Shown here piece after piece: positions 6,509-14,194 of a DNA stretch of 27,617 bases. The position numbers and the translations under genes were made by a program. This DNA is from CAZTXD01 sp964617995 (GTDB lineage: Bacteria > Actinomycetota > Acidimicrobiia > Spongiisociales > ZC4RG35): assembly GCA_964617995.1 (NCBI GenBank), contig CAZTXD010000037.1:1-27617 (forward strand), written 5' to 3'. Positions within the stretch are counted from its first letter, which is position 1; every line of letters starts with the position of its first letter. The notes under the pieces are model-generated. The model was given only the letters and a program-made list of their open reading frames with translations. It was not told where the DNA came from and ran no database searches.

Positions 6509-7618
6509 ATGCGACGTCCCACCGCCGTTCGCCGCGTTCCGCTCGTTCTCCTGGCAGTGCTGCTGGCCGTTCCGCTGACGGCGGATTCGGTCACCAAACA
6601 GGAGGTCGATGCCGCCTGCAACGACTCGAAGGCGGCCTACGCCGACTACCAGGCCGCCCAGGAGAGATTCGTGGAAGCATCCCTCGCCTTCGAAGAGGCC
6701 GCCAACGACGTCGCCCGCGTCGAGCACCAGCAGCGCAACATCGCCGGGGCGATCGAGACGCGGCGAGCCAGCATCGACGAGCTGGCGGTGGCGGCCGAAG
6801 AGAAGGCGGTGGAGCTCTACATGCGGGGCGCGGCCGGCTCCCCCAGCCTCCTCCTATCAGTGGCCAACGTCGGCCAGGTGATGTCCACCGCCGAGCTGCT
6901 CACGGCGGCCTCCGCAGACGATCAGGCCTCCCTGGCCTCGCTGGCGGCGATGGAGGCCGATCTCGCTCGGTACCAGGAGGAGCTGACGGCCGTGGAGGCA
7001 GAGTTGCGGGCGGTGGAGGCCGAGCGTCTCGACGCCCTCACGGCCCAGGAACAGGCTCGTAATGACTCCGAAGCCGCCTACACGCGCCTGTCGGATCGCT
7101 GCAAGGAGCTGAACGCCACCTACGAGCAGGAGAAGGCGGCGGCGGCGGCCCGGGCGGCTGCCGAGGCCCAGGGCAAGGGAGGTGCAGCCGCCGGCGCACC
7201 GCCGGAAGCCACCTCGGGCTTCATCTGCCCGATGACCCCGGGAAGGTCGTCGTTCATCGACTCCTGGGGATTTCCTCGATCGGGCGGCCGTCGCCACAAG
7301 GGAACCGACATGATGGCGGCGTGGGACGAGCCCATCTTCGCGGTGGCCGGCGGCACGGTGTACACCCGCAGCGGAGGGCTGGGGGGGAAGACGCTGTGGC
7401 TCGTCGCCGGGAACGGCACTGCCTACTACTACGCCCACCTCAACAACTGGGCCGTCTCCAACGGCGCCAGCGTCTCCCGCGGTGACACGGTCGGGTTCAA
7501 CGGAAACAGCGGCAACGCCCGGGGCGGAGCTCCCCATCTCCATTTCGAGATCCATCCCGGCGGTCGGGGTGCGGCGGCGGTCAACCCCTATCCGACGCTG
7601 GCCTCGGCGTGCTTCTGA
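6509..7618 (+). CDS. secreted coiled-coil / M23 (LytM) peptidoglycan peptidase
   Basis: A 369-residue exported protein. Residues 1-26 are a signal peptide (Arg-rich start, LVLLAVLLAVPLTA core). Residues about 30-230 are almost entirely helical coiled coil, rich in Ala/Glu, as in EnvC/NlpD-type and RipA-like hydrolases. The C-terminal M23 domain keeps the zinc ligands: H263-x-x-x-D267 in HKGTDM, and H343-L-H345 in the HLHFE motif; the AHL motif is also present. It should cleave peptide cross-links in peptidoglycan outside the membrane, with the coiled coil giving regulation or partner binding (for example an FtsEX-like partner, not seen here). An all-intact active site argues for a real enzyme rather than a degenerate activator. 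Confidence 0.88.
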   Translation: MRRPTAVRRVPLVLLAVLLAVPLTADSVTKQEVDAACNDSKAAYADYQAAQERFVEASLAFEEAANDVARVEHQQRNIAGAIETRRASIDELAVAAEEKAVELYMRGAAGSPSLLLSVANVGQVMSTAELLTAASADDQASLASLAAMEADLARYQEELTAVEAELRAVEAERLDALTAQEQARNDSEAAYTRLSDRCKELNATYEQEKAAAAARAAAEAQGKGGAAAGAPPEATSGFICPMTPGRSSFIDSWGFPRSGGRRHKGTDMMAAWDEPIFAVAGGTVYTRSGGLGGKTLWLVAGNGTAYYYAHLNNWAVSNGASVSRGDTVGFNGNSGNARGGAPHLHFEIHPGGRGAAAVNPYPTLASACF

Positions 7619-7659
7619 CGACCCAGCCCAGGGGGTCCTGATGCGTCGCCGACGACGGT

Positions 7660-7665
7660 TACCCT
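7660..7665 (+). promoter_or_regulatory. -10 hexamer of the rsiG-mshA operon
   Basis: TACCCT only 7 nt before the GTG at 7673, so the transcript should begin at or next to the start codon (leaderless). Confidence 0.55.
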
Positions 7666-7672
7666 TGGGCCC

Positions 7673-8209
7673 GTGAGCGATCGCAAGCGCCGCCGGATCG
7701 ACCAGGCACTGGACGAAGAGTTCTGTGCGGGCCTCGAGAACCTGCCCCTCGACGAGGTGCGTCGCCGCCGCGACATGGCCGAGGAGGTTGAGCGGGAGCT
7801 GTCCTACTACCGCAGGTTGTTCCACGGGCGGATGGACCTGCTGGCTTTCGAGCTGCGCCGCAGGAAAGGCGAGGAGACTCGCAGCCTCATCGAGGCCCTG
7901 CCCGAGATACTCTCATCGGGGCTCACGAGCGAGGGCCACGCCGGCGCCTACCGCCACCTGTCGGTCGAGCTCGATCTGCCCCAGGTGACCGGGCGCCGCG
8001 ACCTCGACCACATCCTCGAGGACGACGCCCTGGTGAGAGTCACGTCGATGGACGAGTCGGAGCTGGGAGAGTTCCAGCTCGCCCTGGCGGAGGCGGAGAA
8101 GGTGGTATCGGGCCAGCGGCGACGCTTGCACGTTGTCATAGATCGCCTGCAGGCGGAGATCATCGACCGATACAAGCGAGGGCTGGCCGGTTCCGACGTC
8201 CCCTCCTGA
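7673..8209 (+). CDS. rsiG: RsiG-like protein with twin c-di-GMP-binding motifs (anti-sigma factor type)
   Basis: A 178-residue helical protein, leaderless start at the GTG at 7673. RsiG of Streptomyces is an anti-sigma factor that holds WhiG when loaded with c-di-GMP; it binds the nucleotide through two helical copies of E-x3-S-x2-R-x3-Q-x3-D. This protein has both copies at matching positions: E40-S44-R47-H51-D55 and E142-S146-R149-H153-D157. In both, the Gln is replaced by His. The two motif helices are separated by a helical linker with charged residues, consistent with the antiparallel coiled coil of RsiG. It leads an operon with an asparaginase homologue, an acyltransferase, mshA and a YbjN-like gene; no sigma factor lies in the window. 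Binding of c-di-GMP and a WhiG-like partner are inferred from family knowledge. Confidence 0.8.
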   Translation: MSDRKRRRIDQALDEEFCAGLENLPLDEVRRRRDMAEEVERELSYYRRLFHGRMDLLAFELRRRKGEETRSLIEALPEILSSGLTSEGHAGAYRHLSVELDLPQVTGRRDLDHILEDDALVRVTSMDESELGEFQLALAEAEKVVSGQRRRLHVVIDRLQAEIIDRYKRGLAGSDVPS

Positions 8210-8219
8210 GGGTCGGCGG

Positions 8220-9170
8220 TTGCACACCATCCTTGCCGAGGTCGAACGGTCGGGGCTGGTCGAGGAGTACCACCCGGGCGCCGTGGCCGTCGCCGACGGG
8301 GAGGGCCGCATAGTCGCCTCCCGCGGGGAGATCGACCTGCCTTATTTCATCCGCTCCGCCGCCAAGCCCTTCCAGGCATACGCATGTCGAGGTGCGGGTC
8401 TCGACCTGGACGGGCCGGCGCTGGCGGTGGCGTGCGCCAGTCACTCGGGGGACCCCGTGCATGTCGCTCTGGTAGATGCCATCCTGGCGAAGGCCGGGCT
8501 CGGCGAAGGCGACCTCCATTGTCCGCCCGCGCGGCCGTTCCCTGCGGCCGACCGTCGGCTCGCCGCCTCCGGTGACGTGGGGCCTTCCCGGCGCTATCAC
8601 AACTGCTCGGGCAAACACGCAGCCATGCTCGCCACCTGCGTAGCCTCCGGATGGGACACCGCCACCTACACGGATCCACAGCACCCGCTCCAGCAACGGA
8701 TCCAACGGGTGATGGGGGACGTCACCGGGGAGGATCCCGGCCCGCCCGGGGTCGACGGATGCGGAGCGCCGGTGTGGAGGGTGACCACGCGGGGACTCGC
8801 CCGGGCCTTCTCCCGGCTCGCCACCGATTCACGCTTCGTAACCATCCGGGAGGTGATGGGCAGGTACCCGATGCTCGTCTCGGGGGAGGGTCGTGCCGAC
8901 GGGCTCATCGGACGATGGCTGGGGACCCCGGCCAAGGGAGGGGCAGCCGGCTGCATCGGCGTGTCGGTGGCCGGGCATGGTTTGGGGGCCAAGGCGTGGA
9001 CGGGATCCGGAGCTGTGGCCGGCATGGGTGCGGTGCTGGCCCTCCAATGGCTCGGCATGGTCAGCCGCACGATCGGTGAGGGCCTGGATGACGTCGCCCG
9101 TCCCCCCGTGGAGGGAGGCGAAAAAGAGGTGGGACGATATCGGCCCGCCGGAGCGTTGGATTCCCTGTGA
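8220..9170 (+). CDS. asparaginase II family protein
   Basis: A 316-residue protein of the L-asparaginase II (Pfam Asparaginase_II) family, unrelated in fold to the AnsA/AnsB type. The TTG at 8220 lies 10 bp after the rsiG stop and is preceded by GAGGG. Family motifs are all present: SAAKPFQA (about 46-53), ASHSGDPVH, NCSGKHAAML and DGCGAPV. These support hydrolysis of asparagine to aspartate and ammonia in the cytoplasm, though the substrate has been tested in few members. It ends with a GTGA overlap with the next gene, so the two are translationally coupled. Confidence 0.87.
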   Translation: MHTILAEVERSGLVEEYHPGAVAVADGEGRIVASRGEIDLPYFIRSAAKPFQAYACRGAGLDLDGPALAVACASHSGDPVHVALVDAILAKAGLGEGDLHCPPARPFPAADRRLAASGDVGPSRRYHNCSGKHAAMLATCVASGWDTATYTDPQHPLQQRIQRVMGDVTGEDPGPPGVDGCGAPVWRVTTRGLARAFSRLATDSRFVTIREVMGRYPMLVSGEGRADGLIGRWLGTPAKGGAAGCIGVSVAGHGLGAKAWTGSGAVAGMGAVLALQWLGMVSRTIGEGLDDVARPPVEGGEKEVGRYRPAGALDSL

Positions 9171-10069
9171 CCACCTGGAGCCCCGCCGGTTTCGACCTGC
9201 CCGTGCTAGCCGAGGCGACCGGGCCGTTCTGTACCCGGGGATTCCTCGAGGTGGCGGCCGCCTTCGACGAGGGATCCCAATTCGAGGCGATCTCAGAGGA
9301 GGGCTTCCTCGCTCTCAGAGACGTCGCAGGGGAGATCCGCTTCGCCGGGGACCCCGACACGACCGACTATCACAGCCCGCGGGGACACGGAGCCGAAGCG
9401 CTGATCGTCGAGGTCGCCGAGAACCGGTTGCCCGGGCGTTTTCTGCTCGACTCGCTTCCCGAGGAGGCAGCCAAACCGCTCATGACCGGTCTCGCCTCGG
9501 CCGGATGGGAGGTGCGGACCCGGGTCCACGAGGTGACGGCGGTCGTCGACCTGCCGGACTCCTTCGACACCTACCTCGTGGACGTCGGGAAGAAGGAGCG
9601 CCACGAGATTCGCCGGAAGCGGCGCCGCTACCAACGCCTGATAGGGGAGGTCGATCACGAAGTGCACCGGGGTGGAGGCTGGGCACTGGACGAGTTCGTC
9701 AGGCTGCATCGCCTGGCCGGTGGCGACAAGGGGGAGTTCATGACCGACGAACGGAGGAGGCTCTTCGGCGAGCTCATGGAGCTGGAAGGCTGGCGTATCG
9801 ATCTATTGCGGGACGGCGACCGCGCTACCGCTGCCGTTGTCGGCTTCTCCGACGACAGCGGCTACTACCTCTACAACTCGGCTTACGATCCCGATCTCGG
9901 CCAGGCCTCCCCGGGGGTGGTCCTGTTGGGGCGGATGCTCGAGCAGGCGATAGTGGAAGGATGTCCCCGTTTCGACTTCCTGAAGGGGGACGAGCCCTAC
10001 AAGTTCAGGATGGGAGCGCGAAAGCGGCTTCTGACCGAGATCGAGGCGGTCCCCCGGGGTGGCCGATGA
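9167..10069 (+). CDS. CelD/BcsL-type GNAT acyltransferase domain protein
   Basis: A 300-residue protein. Its centre and C-terminus match the GNAT-like fold of the CelD/BcsL family (Pfam Acetyltransf_6): a Lys/Arg-rich KKERHEIRRKRRR segment at about 141-153, a strand with AAAVVGFSDDSGYYLYNSAYDP, and the FDFLKGDEPYKFR ending typical of this group. Related domains act in polysaccharide modification or peptidoglycan-like amino-acyl transfer; the substrate is unknown. It overlaps the upstream gene by GTGA and mshA by ATGA. A link to mycothiol acylation (mshD acts there) is possible but not shown by sequence. Confidence 0.82.
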   Translation: MTTWSPAGFDLPVLAEATGPFCTRGFLEVAAAFDEGSQFEAISEEGFLALRDVAGEIRFAGDPDTTDYHSPRGHGAEALIVEVAENRLPGRFLLDSLPEEAAKPLMTGLASAGWEVRTRVHEVTAVVDLPDSFDTYLVDVGKKERHEIRRKRRRYQRLIGEVDHEVHRGGGWALDEFVRLHRLAGGDKGEFMTDERRRLFGELMELEGWRIDLLRDGDRATAAVVGFSDDSGYYLYNSAYDPDLGQASPGVVLLGRMLEQAIVEGCPRFDFLKGDEPYKFRMGARKRLLTEIEAVPRGGR

Positions 10070-11283
10070 TCGACCGGGTTGCCTACCTGTCGATGCACAC
10101 CTCGCCCTTGGTGCAGCCGGGGGTGGGCGATGCCGGCGGGATGAACGTCTATGTCGACCAACTCTCCCGGGCGATGGCGGCAGCCGGTGTGAGGGTGGAG
10201 GTGTTCACCCGCCGGGATGCCCCTCACCTTCCCGACCGGGTGACGGTGGTTCCGGGTTACACCGTTCACCATGTCGACGCCGGGCCCCGACGCCCCCTCG
10301 GCGCCGACCGTTTGGCCCCGTACGTGCGGCGGTTCGCCGACGGGGTGCTGCGGGTGCTCGACGGGCTGCCGCCGGTAGAAGTCGTCCACACCCATTACTG
10401 GCTGTCGGGCTGGGCCGGTCTGGTGGTGAAGCAGCACCTGGGGGTCCCCATGGCCAACTCCTTCCACACCCTGGGGCGAGTCAAGGACCTGACCAGGCGC
10501 CTCGACGACCCCGCCGAGTCCCTCCAGCGCATCGCCGCCGAAGAGGAGGTGATCGCCCTGTCCGACTGCGTCGTCGCCTCGACCCCCATCGAGGCCGACG
10601 ACCTCCTCGCTCACTACGGCGCCAACCCGGGCGCACTGTGCGTGTCGCCTCCCGGGGTCGACCACTCCCGCTTCTTTCCCGGGTCGAGAGAGGGGGCACG
10701 ACGACGCCTCGGTCTCGGCGAGGGCCCCCTGGTGGCCTTCGTCGGTCGGGTGCAAGCTCTCAAGGGTGTCGACGTGACGCTGGATGCCTTCGAGATCGTC
10801 AGCCGGCGGTTCCCGGAGGCGTCGTTGGTCATCGTGGGGGGCCCGTCGGGACCGAGGGGGAACCGGGAGATGCGGGCGACCCGGTCCCGGGCTACTCGCA
10901 TCGGCAGCGAGGTCGTGTTCCTGGACCCGTTGCCTCACCGCACGCTCGCCGATGTCTACCGGGCGGCCGAGGTGGTCCACGTGCCCAGCCGCAGTGAGTC
11001 CTTCGGCCTGGTGGCCGTCGAGTCTCAGGCCTGCGGCACCCCGGTGGTGGCGAGCCGGGTGGGGGGCCTGTCGTTCTCGGTCGACGAGGACTCCAGCGGG
11101 TTCCTGGTGGACGGCTGGGATTCGGTCGACCATGCTGCCGCCCTCTTGGAAGTGCTCACCGACGGCGAGCGAGCCGACCTCATGTCCAAGCAGGCGGTGG
11201 AGTGGGCCGAACGGTTCTCGTGGGAGAACACCGTCTCCAGGTTCCTGGAGCTCTACTCGGGGGTGGTCGCCGCCAATGCCTGA
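10066..11283 (+). CDS. mshA: D-inositol-3-phosphate N-acetylglucosaminyltransferase MshA (GT4)
   Basis: A 405-residue GT-B glycosyltransferase. The start is the ATG at 10066 in an ATGA overlap. The N-terminus contains SMHTSPLVQPG followed by GDAGGMNVYV, the diagnostic MshA signature. The acceptor region has HTHYWLSG, and the donor-binding half has VGRVQALKGVD and the SRSESFGLVAVES motif with the E-x7-E nucleotide-sugar residues. It transfers GlcNAc from UDP-GlcNAc to 1-L-inositol-1-phosphate, the first committed step of mycothiol, the actinobacterial thiol. Its presence places the organism in Actinomycetota. Downstream, a YbjN-like gene overlaps by 8 bp, the same neighbour as in mycobacteria (Rv0486-Rv0487). 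Confidence 0.94.
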   Translation: MIDRVAYLSMHTSPLVQPGVGDAGGMNVYVDQLSRAMAAAGVRVEVFTRRDAPHLPDRVTVVPGYTVHHVDAGPRRPLGADRLAPYVRRFADGVLRVLDGLPPVEVVHTHYWLSGWAGLVVKQHLGVPMANSFHTLGRVKDLTRRLDDPAESLQRIAAEEEVIALSDCVVASTPIEADDLLAHYGANPGALCVSPPGVDHSRFFPGSREGARRRLGLGEGPLVAFVGRVQALKGVDVTLDAFEIVSRRFPEASLVIVGGPSGPRGNREMRATRSRATRIGSEVVFLDPLPHRTLADVYRAAEVVHVPSRSESFGLVAVESQACGTPVVASRVGGLSFSVDEDSSGFLVDGWDSVDHAAALLEVLTDGERADLMSKQAVEWAERFSWENTVSRFLELYSGVVAANA

Positions 11284-11704
11284 ACCGGCGGCGCTGGAGG
11301 CTGCCATCGAACGGTGGCTGGCCGATCCCGACGGTGATGTCGTCTACGCGGAGGAGGTGGAGGGACGATGGGCTGTGAGGATGCGGCAAACCGTCCGCGA
11401 CGCCACCACCATCTGGTGGGACGTCGGCGACTACACCGTCGCCGCCGAAGCCTACGTCCTCCCGGCCCCTCCCGATGATCGACCCTCGCCTTACCGGTTG
11501 GCGCTCCAGCGCAACCACCGATCCTGGCTGGCCCATTTCGCCCTCGATGGGGAAGGAGCGTTCGTCGTCCGGGGACGCCTGGCTCGTTCCACCGCCACCT
11601 TCGAGCAGTTCGATCAGCTCATCGGGGAGATATACCTGCTCGTCGAGAGCACATTCCGGCCGCTGGTCGGCCTCGCCTTCGGAAGCCGCGAAAAGACCCT
11701 CTAG
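11276..11704 (+). CDS. YbjN-domain protein
   Basis: A 142-residue soluble protein. The ATG at 11276 overlaps the end of mshA by 8 bp. It fits the YbjN-like fold (alpha-beta-alpha, type III secretion-chaperone-like): an N-terminal helix, strands with YAEEVEGRWAVRM and TIWWDVGDYTVAAEAYV, and a C-terminal helix with IGEIYLLVESTFRPLV. Members next to mshA are conserved across Actinomycetota without a known role. It is the last gene of the operon that begins at 7673. Confidence 0.8.
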   Translation: MPEPAALEAAIERWLADPDGDVVYAEEVEGRWAVRMRQTVRDATTIWWDVGDYTVAAEAYVLPAPPDDRPSPYRLALQRNHRSWLAHFALDGEGAFVVRGRLARSTATFEQFDQLIGEIYLLVESTFRPLVGLAFGSREKTL

Positions 11705-11994
11705 AAACTTCTCGACATGCGCCTGTGGACAAACCCTGTGGAAACCTGTGGAGAGTGGGGATAACCCTCCCCGCCGCGTTCGACGAGAATGGTCGACGAT
11801 CTATTGCGATCATGATGATGAGCCGTCAGCCTGGTTGACGTCCCCGTCACCGGTTCGTAAGTTCCCCATTACAGCGCCCGTGGAGCAGGCCAGGGACAGG
11901 TAACCCGTTCGGGGAAGTGCGGGGCCGACCCCGGCAGGTTCGCCGGGCGCTGTACCGTTTGCCGACCCACCGGAAAGGCGCGGGAGGCGACGGC
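11705..11994. other. 290-bp gene-free spacer between the mshA operon and the SulP gene
   Basis: Apart from the DnaA-box-like cluster, it holds the SulP promoter and ribosome binding site. TACCGT at 11953-11958 is a candidate -10 and GGGAGG at 11982-11987 the ribosome binding site, 7 nt before the ATG. I found no credible small gene or RNA. Confidence 0.6.
11724..11764. promoter_or_regulatory. cluster of DnaA-box-like sequences
   Basis: The perfect actinobacterial-type box TGTGGACAA lies at 11724-11732. It is followed by TGTGGAAAC (11737-11745), TGTGGAGAG (11747-11755) and TGGGGATAA (11756-11764; one mismatch from TGTGGATAA), all in the same orientation and stepping by 13, 10 and 9 bp. dnaA, dnaN or rpmH are not in the window, so this is not shown to be an origin. 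It could be a secondary DnaA-binding or titration site. Confidence 0.5.
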
Positions 11995-14121
11995 ATGGTG
12001 AGAGAGAAGCGGGATCTCCGGGACACGGGCCGGAGCGGGATCGTCGTGGTCACCGTGGTCGCCGGGTCGGTGGCCGGCTTGATCGTGGTGGCGGTCATGG
12101 TGTCGTTTGCCTCGCTCGTCTTCTCGGGCCCGCTGGCCGCCTATCTCCCTCTCGGGTCGGCGCTGTTCCTTGCTGCCGCGGCCGCCATGAATCTCATCGC
12201 CGCCCGCCTTTCCTCGGTCCCGGGATCGCTGCTGTTGCCTCAGGACGCCACCTCCGCCATCCTCGCCACCACGCTGGCGGCGGCTCTCGTCGGGGTGAGC
12301 TCCTCCGGCTTGCTGAGCACCGCCCTCGTGGTCATGGCCATCGCGACATTGGTGACAGGCTTTGTCATGCTGGCTCTGGGAGGGATGCGGACGGGTAATC
12401 TTGTGCGGTTCATTCCCCTCCCTGTGATCGGAGGCTTCCTGGCCGGCACGGGCTGGCTGCTGGTCTCGGGGGCCGCCGATCTGCTGACCGGCGGGTTCGT
12501 ATGGTCGGGGCGCACGATCGGGGTCCTGGCCGGCGGAGCGGGCCTGGGTCTGGTCCTGGCTGTGATCCTTCGTCTACGTCCAGGCCCCTGGGCGTTCCCT
12601 GCCCTGATCATCGGTAGTGGAGTGTTGTTCTACCTGCTGTTGCTCGTCACCGGCACGACGCTCGAGGAGGCCCGAGAGCTGGGTTTGCTGACATCGGTCA
12701 CGGGGATGACCCTTCCGCTGGGAATCTCGATCGGTGCGGTCGACTGGTCTGCCGTGGCCGCGGCGGGACCTGGCGTCGCCACCGTGCCCCTCGTGGCCAC
12801 CGTCGCCCTGCTTCTCAACGTGGGCGGTCTGGAGCTGGTGGCGGGTAAGGAGGCCGACCTCGATCGTGAGCTGCGCACGGCCGGGTGGGGAAATCTGGCG
12901 GTGGGGACGGCGGCGAGCCCGGCCGGATACCACGTCCTCAGCGTGTCTGCGCTTCCCTATCGGCTCGGCATCCACAGCCGTGTCATCCCCTTGATCGTGG
13001 CGGGGGTGTCCATTGCGGGGATCCTGGCCGGGCCGACCCTGGTGTCGCTGATCCCGGTGCCTGTGGTCGGCGGGGTGCTCACCATGCTGGGGCTCTCCTT
13101 CCTGGCCGACTGGGTTCTCGACGGCCGCTCGCGCATGCCTCGCGGCGAGTATCTGCTGATGCTCGCCATCGTGGTGGCGGTGGCCCTGGTGGGATTCCTG
13201 GCAGGGGTGCTCCTGGGCATGGTGGCGGCAGTGGTCTTGTTCACGGTGCGCTACAGCCGTCTCGATCCGATCCGCCACACCTTCACCGCCGACCAGCGCT
13301 CGAGCTCCCTCGAGCGCGCTCCCAGCGTGCGGCGCTCGCTGGAGCAGGTGTCAGGCTCGGTCAAGGTGGTGGAGGTGCAGGGTTTCCTCTTCTTCGGCAC
13401 CGCGCACCGGGCCGTGCAATCACTCAAGGACGACATCGACACCGGAGAGGTGCGGTGCCTGATAGTGGATCTGCGCCGGGTCGAGGGAATCGACTCGACG
13501 GCCATGCTGGCGTTCGTCAACCTCCAGCGCCGTGCGGGCGAGGCCGGAGTACACCTCGTGTTCAGCCACGCGTCCGCCGACGTGCAGGAGGCCATGACAT
13601 CGGCCGGGAGGACGTCGTTCCCTGATGGGATCTTCGCCCCGGACCTGGATCACGCCCTGGAGGTGTGTGAGTCGATCGTCTTGCCCGCGACGGCCGATCC
13701 GTGTGTCGAGCACTTCGTCCCCGACCGGGTGTGGGAGCGTATCGAGCCGCATCTGGAACGGATCGAGTTGGGCGCGGGTGAGGTGCTGGCGGAGATGGGA
13801 GAAGCGTCCGACTGTGTCTTCATCGTCGAGAGTGGTCGGGTCGCCGTCGAACTCCCCGTCGACGCCGCCCGCTGGCAGAGGGTTCGTTCCGTCGGTCCCG
13901 GCAACGTGATCGGCGAGTTCTCCCTCTACACCGGGGCGGTTCGCTCCGCTCGCCTCCGGGCCGAGAACCCGTCGACGGTATTTCGCTTGACCCCGGCGGC
14001 CATCGTCGAAATCGAGCGGGCCGATCCCGAGGCTGCCATCGTCTTCCATCGGGCTGTGGGTCGGGTGCTGGTGGAGAGACTCACCGCCAGCAACGACTTC
14101 GTGCAGGCCCTGATCCGCTGA
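11995..14121 (+). CDS. SulP-family anion transporter with STAS and cyclic-nucleotide-binding domains
   Basis: A 708-residue membrane protein. The ATG at 11995 is chosen because GGGAGG lies 7 nt upstream and a TACCGT -10 further up. Residues about 15-430 form the SulP/SLC26 transport domain with roughly 10-12 hydrophobic segments. Residues about 450-560 are a STAS domain, including VEGIDSTAML with a Ser in the position phosphorylated in SpoIIAA-like STAS. From about 570 there is a cNMP-binding domain with G640-E641-F-S-L and R650-S-A, the phosphate-binding cassette with its conserved Arg, so cyclic nucleotide binding looks possible. The substrate (sulfate, bicarbonate or another anion) cannot be read from the sequence. 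Activity could be gated by cAMP, and a cyclase is encoded about 8 kb downstream; this is inference. Confidence 0.87.
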   Translation: MVREKRDLRDTGRSGIVVVTVVAGSVAGLIVVAVMVSFASLVFSGPLAAYLPLGSALFLAAAAAMNLIAARLSSVPGSLLLPQDATSAILATTLAAALVGVSSSGLLSTALVVMAIATLVTGFVMLALGGMRTGNLVRFIPLPVIGGFLAGTGWLLVSGAADLLTGGFVWSGRTIGVLAGGAGLGLVLAVILRLRPGPWAFPALIIGSGVLFYLLLLVTGTTLEEARELGLLTSVTGMTLPLGISIGAVDWSAVAAAGPGVATVPLVATVALLLNVGGLELVAGKEADLDRELRTAGWGNLAVGTAASPAGYHVLSVSALPYRLGIHSRVIPLIVAGVSIAGILAGPTLVSLIPVPVVGGVLTMLGLSFLADWVLDGRSRMPRGEYLLMLAIVVAVALVGFLAGVLLGMVAAVVLFTVRYSRLDPIRHTFTADQRSSSLERAPSVRRSLEQVSGSVKVVEVQGFLFFGTAHRAVQSLKDDIDTGEVRCLIVDLRRVEGIDSTAMLAFVNLQRRAGEAGVHLVFSHASADVQEAMTSAGRTSFPDGIFAPDLDHALEVCESIVLPATADPCVEHFVPDRVWERIEPHLERIELGAGEVLAEMGEASDCVFIVESGRVAVELPVDAARWQRVRSVGPGNVIGEFSLYTGAVRSARLRAENPSTVFRLTPAAIVEIERADPEAAIVFHRAVGRVLVERLTASNDFVQALIR

Positions 14122-14167
14122 GGAATCTCCGTCGCCCTGCCGCCATACCCAAGCTCATCGGGTCCAT

Positions 14168-14188
14168 CTCGACGGAGGCCAAGTCGAG
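14168..14188. terminator. possible weak hairpin between convergent genes
   Basis: CTCGAC (14168-14173) and GTCGAG (14183-14188) form a perfect 6-bp stem with a 9-nt loop in the 73-bp gap between the SulP gene and the giant minus-strand gene. No U-tract follows on either strand, so an intrinsic terminator is only suggested. Confidence 0.25.
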
Positions 14189-14194
14189 GAGCGA

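Noticed and set aside
8893..10065. N-terminal extension of the MshA frame, and the other-frame ORFs over 8893-10065
   Set aside because: The frame above 10066 lies over the asparaginase and acyltransferase genes; homology to MshA begins exactly at the ATG in the ATGA overlap.
11724..11764. Origin of replication
   Set aside because: Only one perfect DnaA box, no dnaA, dnaN, rpmH, parAB or gidB, and no AT-rich unwinding element in the window.
11917..11994. Upstream start for the SulP gene
   Set aside because: The ATG at 11995 has a good GGGAGG ribosome binding site; the extension is Arg-rich and covers the -10.
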